NCBI GenBank assembly: GCA_028554755.1
Contig: JAPTOF010000026.1
Span: forward strand, 930,001-994,000
DNA length: 64,000 nt
Direction of reading: 5' to 3'
Source: Cordia subcordata
Taxonomy: Eukaryota > Streptophyta > Magnoliopsida > Boraginales > Cordiaceae
The notes below the pieces were generated by a model. It had not been told where the DNA came from and did no database searches. It saw only the letters and a program-made list of their open reading frames with translations. Positions 58,379-64,000 of the stretch are shown in pieces. Both the position numbers and the translations under genes were made by a program. Every line of letters begins with the position of its first letter. The first letter of the stretch is position 1.

Positions 58379-60428
58379 TGATGCTTCTTTTTGCGAATTA
58401 AGCACTAAGCCTTAATTAAAAGCCTACAAGTGCATAGGTCGTGTAGTCTAATGTGCAAAAGCAAGGTCGATCCCTCAGGGAGGTGGGAAATGGGGAATGA
58501 AAGCTAAATGTGTGTCCTAGAAAACTAGAAAGAAGATAAGCTAAACTAAGAATTCATTTTGGTCATTTTAGATGTGAAGGGAGCTCAAAGTAAATTAAAC
58601 TAGTCTAAACAAACTAAATAAAATAAAGGTAAGAGAAAACAAGCAAGTAAAAAGGGAATTAACACAAGAAATAGGACAATGGGTGAAATCCGCTTAACTA
58701 TGGGTGATTTGGGTATTCACTTTGCTGTGGGACTAACTTTGATGGTTTACTCTAAGAAGGGTGCTCTAAGCTAGAAATCTAATCAACCTTTCCTACAATC
58801 CTTAGACTCTGTGTGGGTCTATCCCTAGGTGCTAGCTACCTAGAAGTATAGCGTGGTCCTTATGAACTAGTGCATGGATTAGCTAATTACATTCCTAGGT
58901 GATGATAATTGGTCTTATCCTAGGTTCTAACTCATTAGCTGGGTTTAAAGCCAAGAACTAGGCTTCCTAAGGTCAATTAAGCTAGCTCGACACCTATTGG
59001 CTGGGTTTAAAGCCAAAGGAGACTAAACTAGGCTTAATTACTAGTGAAGCACCACCAATCATAGCATCACGCAAGCAGGATTTAACAATAAAGCAGATCA
59101 TACATGTTCTCAAGCATGATACAAATGAATATAAAGCATATTCTAGTCCTAAATACTTAGACATATTTAGGTCATACCAATTTACGCATTAGAATCCAAC
59201 ATGTACGTCATAGAAGCTAAAATTGATATTAAGGTATGTAAAAACACACATAGACATGTATAGCTACAAGACCCACATCATGGGATCATTACATAAACAT
59301 ATAGACATGCTCATATAATGATTTAAAAGTGTTAAATAGCAATCAAGCCTTTAAATATATATATGTTCTTTCACCTAGGCATATCAATAAACACATAGAC
59401 ATGTATGTAAGTAGCCATTGAAGCATTAAGAGCAAACATATATATTAAACCATCAAAATCTCATAGCAAAGTAATACTCAATCAACCCATAATACAAGCC
59501 TCAATCACCCATAAAAGATCTATTCTAATATAGAGAAAACTAAGTACAAAAGGAGAAAGATGAGCCTCCCTTTCATGCTTAGCTTTGCTCTTCAAATCCT
59601 TGTTTTGATCTTGCAATTACAAGTGTTAAAACCCTAATTACAAGCTTGGATCTAGGTGTATTTATGTGTGATTTAGTGTGTGAGAGGTGGTTTTAAGTAG
59701 ATTTTGGGTTTAGGGAAAATGGGTGTTTGATTTGGGTGTTCTTCTCCTTCAAAAGGGCTAAAAAGTGGCTTAAATAGAGCTTTCAGCGCGTCCAGTCGGG
59801 GGCCCAACCGGTCGTCTGGCTTTGGGGCTAAGTCGTCTGGCCAAAATTGGCCCAGATTCTGATCCGGCCGGTTGACATAGCCGGTCGGCCGGCTAGGTCG
59901 TCCGGCCTAGGCAAAGGCTAAATGGTCTTGATAGTAAAATGATCATATCTTGCTCGTTTTAGCTCCGATTCACGCACCGTTTTTTTTCTACGGCTTCGTA
60001 TCATCATGGGGGATCTCCAATCCATTGTTTGCACCTTAAAGCATATCCAAAATTTGTCCATGTCCTTTTTAGGTTGCAAGATCCGAATTTGGCTCACGTT
60101 GCGCTCGGTTTCGTCTCGGTCGCTCCTTCTTTCGTCCGACCACTTCCAAAAGCACTTTTCTACATTCCTTTGCATCCAAAACACCCTTGGATTTGTTACA
60201 CACTTCAAGCACCCTCAATTAAGCTCCAATTATCTCTCCAAATCACACCTAAAACAAGCAATAAATGCGCATTAGTGTAGCATTTAAGTTTTAACTTCAA
60301 CTATGAACATGTAACTCTAATATGCACAAGTATGACTTAAATGCTATACTAATACACCAAATGAAACTCAAAACACCTCAAAACAAGTATATACTTGCAA
60401 TACATAAGCACATAAAACAAACACATCA
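58379..60428 (-). repeat. 5' LTR of element I (2050 bp)
   Basis: Begins (plus strand) tgatgcttctttttgcgaat and ends acacatca, followed by CATAC. The same GC-rich section is at 59785-59915. Confidence 0.93.
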
Positions 60429-60433
60429 CATAC

Positions 60434-61262
60434 TCAGTTCTAAGTGTCCATGGTTGAGTTTAATGGTTAAATGCTACACTAAATGCTTGATTTGTGATTA
60501 TTGTTAAGTATTGTGGTGAAAGATTGAACAAGGTTAAGAGATGAAGATCGATGAAAATTGAGAGAAGAAATGAAGACTAGAAGTAAAAGAATTGAAAAGA
60601 GGAGCTGAAAAGGAGATGCTGATGGAACCAGCCAAGCTGAAGTGAAGAGCCGGTCGACTGATAAAGGTAGAGAGCAAAAGATGTTGCCAGTTGAGCCCCC
60701 TAATACCTGTCAACTTGTTGGGTTGACCGACATAACGAGTGAGCTGCAGAATATACTGATTGAAGGTACCAGTTGGTCAACCGGCTACACCATTGAGAAA
60801 GCTATAAATACGCGATTTTCATCCATTATGAGGATCATTCCATATTTTACACATATCCATTCACCTTACTTAAAACCCTAGTTCATCATCCCTCTCACCC
60901 ATCTCACACTCTCTTCTATACATACCTACACATAGAATCAAGCTATTTTGGAAGACCAAACACTTGTTTTGGAGGATTCGGACAAGCTCTGTAAAGAGAT
61001 TGCTAAGAATGAAAGCAAAGACTCTTTATCTCTCTTTTGTCTTAGTTTATTTCATGTTTGAGTAAAGTATTATAGGGTGATTAACATTATGATTATGGGC
61101 TAGATTATTATCTTCTTGTTATGAGATATATGATAGATTAATAAATGCTTTTCTTTTCTTGCTTTGATGACTATTTTCATTCATGTCTATGTGTTTGTTA
61201 TTACAACTGACTATATGTCCCCTTGTTTTAATAGCCTATATGATGCTTTGCCTAATGTCTAA
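60434..61262 (+). repeat. Continuation of the gypsy LTR/leader split by element I
   Basis: Follows the right CATAC. Contains ccggtcgac-like strings (60650), a TATA-like gctataaatacg (60799) and a CT-rich leader near 60890-60920, as in a gypsy LTR promoter. Its end is not resolved. Confidence 0.45.
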
Positions 61263-62411
61263 TGATATGCTATTTTGTGCACAAGCCTTAAACAACCCAT
61301 AAGTGCATGGGTTGTCTATAGTATAGCATGTGAGTGCGGGGTCAAATCCATGGGGAGGCCAAACGTATGTGATGTCTTAAGCTATGTACGTCTTAAAAGG
61401 CTACGTGTTGGGTGTCTAAACTATGATCTTTTTGGGTTTTTGGGATGGAATAGAGTGTGGTAAAAGTAAATCTAAGTTAAGTGTAAGAAAATAGAAGGTT
61501 TTGTGTGTGTGACAGGGGAATCAAGTGATCTAAGGGGATTCAAACGTCAAAACTTGGGGACTAGGGTGATTTTGTCTTACAAATGAATGATTACTACTTC
61601 TCGTTATGGTTGCTTGATGGGTTATACTTGGTTGCTTTCATCTAGCCTCTTAATTAACCTCCTAATTGATACCCTAAGCTTCAGTGCGGGTCCGTCCTTA
61701 GGCGACGACTCCTAGAACTATGGTGTGGTGTTTATGACTTAGCAATGAGGGCTAGCTAGTTAGAATTCTAGGTGACTTAGATCTATCTAACCCCAGTGTT
61801 TAGTCCACTAATTAGTTCCCTAATCTATCCCTAGGACTTGGTACGGGTTCGTCCTTAGGTGTTATCTTCCTAGAGCCATAATGTGGCTCTTATGACCTAA
61901 GGCCTTAGGATTGACTAACTAGCTTCCTAAGTGACTAAGGTCGACTAAACCTACCTGAAAAATTATTGGCCAGGTTTAAAGCCAAAGGAGATTCAACCTA
62001 GGCTAGCCATTATTTATGTGCCATCGATCGTCATCACAATAGCGGGAATTAACATTTGACCACAAGGCATACACATCTAAGGCATGGCATTCGAGAATAT
62101 AACGACATATCCTACTATAAAACACATTGACATTCTTAGATTATACCAATTTAAGCAATAGCACCCAACATGTATGCAATAGAAGCTCTTCTTGATATTA
62201 GATATATGAACGCACACATATAGACATGTACGAACATACAACCCACTTCATGTAATCACCACAAACACATAGACATGTATGTAAAATAGCCTTAGAAACT
62301 CTAAGCACAAAGCATACATATATATATATATATACACACATATACATATATACATATATATATATACACATATACATATATACATATATATATATATACA
62401 CATATACACAT

Positions 62412-62442
<31 letters not shown>

Positions 62443-63327
62443 TAAACATATATAGATATATACATATATACGTATACATATATACATATATACATATATA
62501 TACATATACATATATATATATAATCAGGTTCCTATAATAATAATGTAATATTCAATCCATAATACAAACAATAATCACTTTACATAGCTCTAATTACACA
62601 TTAATGAACTTGGGATAAAAGAGATACCCTTTTATTCATAGCCATGCCTTTACAATCCAAGAGCTAGTGCCCCAAATCCAAATGTTTAACCCTCCTAGAT
62701 GCTTGGTTCCAAGTGTTTTGTGTTTAAAAGTGTGCGTGGGAGGTGGGTGAAGGTTAGGTTAGGGTTTGGGAGATAGGTGTAAGAGATGGCGTGATAGATA
62801 TAAAAAATGAGCTCTAAATGGCCTTAAATAGCCGTTTCTCGCTACAAAAGTCAGTAGCTAGGTTGGGCTCCCAACCCTCAAATCAAGTGAGCCAAGCCTA
62901 AAATATGAGCATTCTAGATGGGGTTGGAAGAACCAGCCGGGTGCCCCAGGGGGGCAATCGGCCATAGGCTACAAAGCTCCAACCTTGCCCCTCATGTGTT
63001 TGGTTTTACTCAGTTGCTCTCTTCTTCACTCGACGACCTCTAAATGCACTTTTTTTGGCTTTTTTCCCATCCAAAACACCCTTAGCTTTGTTCTATCATC
63101 AAATCATCATCAAATTAAGCTTCAAACATTGCTTCAAATCTCACCTAAAAGCACAAGAAATAAGCACTTAGTGCAGTACTTTCTCTATAAGCTCAACTAT
63201 GCACACTTATATCCTTGTATGCACAAATATGATATAAATACTATACTATGGCTATCTAATAAGCACAAAACACCGATAAATAAGTATAGAAAGGTAATGC
63301 TTAAATAGATACAAAATCAACACATCA
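61263..63327 (-). repeat. Solo LTR related to the LTR of element I
   Basis: Starts tgatatgc and ends cacatca on the plus strand, about 2065 bp. The order of blocks follows the element I LTR: a gcacaagccttaa start, gtcaaatccatggggagg, and tgaccacctc..tgcacttttt near the end with ccaaaacacccttagctttg. No primer site or purine tract lies beside it, and the flanks (tctaa, tcagg) do not match. Confidence 0.6.
62310..62525. repeat. Complex (TA)n/(CATATA)n microsatellite inside the solo LTR
   Basis: Over 200 bases of tatata, tacaca and cata units. Minus-strand open frames made only of Tyr, Ile, Met, Val and Cys result from it. Confidence 0.95.
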
Positions 63328-64000
63328 TCAGGTATCGTTCTGGCAGTTAATGTTTCTCATCTTAGTTCTACAGATGACACTATTATATTTACAAATGGTA
63401 GTAAGGCGGCTCTAGGAAAAATTCTTAAGGAATTGCAACATTATGAAAAGATTTTATGGTAGTGTATTAATGTGGAGAAGAATGGTTTTTTGGTGTCATC
63501 TAAGCTGCCTCGTAGTCATGAGGTTATTGTCAGTCATGCCACAAGCTTTCTCAAGTTGTCTCTACCATTGAAGTATTTGGGTGTTCTGTTGCAGAAAGGC
63601 CATAAGAAAGCCCATCTTTTCGACGAGCTTTATTCTAATGTGGTCAAATGACTAGAAGGCTGGGAGAATAAAGATCATTCTATGGGAGGATGGCTTATTG
63701 TTCTCAAAAACATTCTCATGAGTATGGCTATCTACTTGTTGCAAGTTTTAAGACTGCCTAACATAGTTATTGACATATTAGAGCGGCTATTCAATGGTTT
63801 TTTATGGGGTGAGAAAGGTGAAAACAGGAAACTGCGTTGGTGCTCTTGGAAAAAGATTTGTTATCCTCTTGTTAAGGGTGGTTTGGTGTTTCATCACATT
63901 AAAGATATCAGTAGAGTTATGGAGTGGAAGCTCTGGTGGTGGCTTTGCACATCCCATAGCTTATGGGTGCGTTTCATACATGCAAAATATGGTAAAAGGA
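63328..64000 (+). pseudogene. LINE (L1-type) reverse transcriptase fragment, runs off the right edge
   Basis: Reads SGIVLAVNVSHLSSTDDTII (the HLxYADDT polymerase motif with Tyr-Ala changed to Ser-Thr), then FTNGSKAALGKILKELQHYE and, after a TAG near 63460, INVEKNGFLVSSKLPRSHEV. SLPLKYLGVLLQKGHKKAHL, LYSNVVK, LEGWENK, LLQVLRLPNIVIDILERLFN and GFLWGEKGENRKLRWCSWKK follow, the conserved path into the zf-RVT region (KGGLVFHHIKDIS). It is a dead copy. The upstream half of the domain is cut off at the solo LTR. Confidence 0.88.

Larger units (their letters stand above)
50911..60428 (-). mobile_element. Complete non-autonomous gypsy element I: Gag and protease, no polymerase
   Basis: LTRs of 2049 bp (50911-52959, 3' copy) and 2050 bp (58379-60428, 5' copy) begin TGATGC and end CACATCA. 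CATAC at 50906-50910 and 60429-60433 is an exact 5-bp duplication. The LTRs are highly similar, so the insertion is young. After the 5' LTR the minus strand reads tttttgatgccgttgccggg, the primer-site region seen in Tat/Athila elements. Before the 3' LTR, a hairpin and the purine tract aaggtttagaggtg occur. It codes for Gag, an aspartic protease and a 309-residue ORF. Reverse transcriptase, RNase H and integrase are absent. It resembles TR-GAG elements, which need proteins from a partner. Confidence 0.92.

Noticed and set aside
62198..62511. Three overlapping minus-strand open frames of 64-93 codons made of Tyr, Ile, Met, Val and Cys
   Set aside because: They are translations of a TA/CA microsatellite inside a solo LTR, with no protein character.

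Overview
The window is nuclear DNA of a flowering plant, most likely a eudicot. It is AT-rich, its host genes are split by GT-AG introns, and it holds layers of Ty1/copia and Ty3/gypsy LTR retrotransposons, a LINE, tRNA-derived SINEs and many small terminal-inverted-repeat elements (MITEs). I cannot name the species. Only two host genes can be supported, both on the minus strand. All exon joins were worked out by hand from conserved protein similarity, reading phase and GT/AG sites.

Gene 1 (1-21176, 3' end outside the window) encodes a GroES-like zinc alcohol dehydrogenase of the Arabidopsis At5g63620 (HER2) type with a probable mitochondrial leader. Six exons are present. Intron 5 is 13.1 kb and intron 4 is 4.3 kb. 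Intron 5 holds a copia element (2961-11034, exact 5-bp target duplication TCTAT) into which an opposite-strand copia element and the 5' end of a third copia element are nested. It also holds a decayed gypsy element cut by a hAT-type MITE. Intron 4 holds another MITE, a decayed copia and a stretch that looks organelle-like. A 6-kb intergenic region (21177-27289) of AT-rich MITEs and local tandem duplications separates the genes.

Gene 2 (27427-41252 for the coding part) encodes a TOM1-like VHS-GAT protein, 396 residues in nine exons, of the TOL3/4/5 clade. Its introns carry a complete TRIM element (34118-34488, target duplication CATGT), Tourist-like MITEs, a Mutator-like foldback MITE, a SINE, a copia 3' end and several tandem duplications. 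One 166-bp duplication copies the splice donor of exon 8. Both genes keep a consistent phase and intact key residues, so they are probably active despite the load. In Arabidopsis the homologues At5g63620 and At5g63640 (TOL5) are also close neighbours, so the pair looks like conserved microsynteny.

From about 42 kb to the right end no host gene is seen. This part holds a gypsy 3' end (42.3-44.0 kb), a 4.6-kb LTR element without recognisable coding capacity (44025-48606), and an old Athila-like gypsy pol and LTR (49.6-50.9 kb). Inserted in that LTR is a complete 9.5-kb element (50911-60428, target duplication CATAC, 2.05-kb LTRs). It encodes Gag and an aspartic protease plus an unidentified 309-residue acidic ORF, with no reverse transcriptase or integrase. 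A related solo LTR (61263-63327) and a LINE reverse-transcriptase fragment running off the right edge follow. The Gag-protease element with its extra ORF is the best candidate here for something not yet well described.
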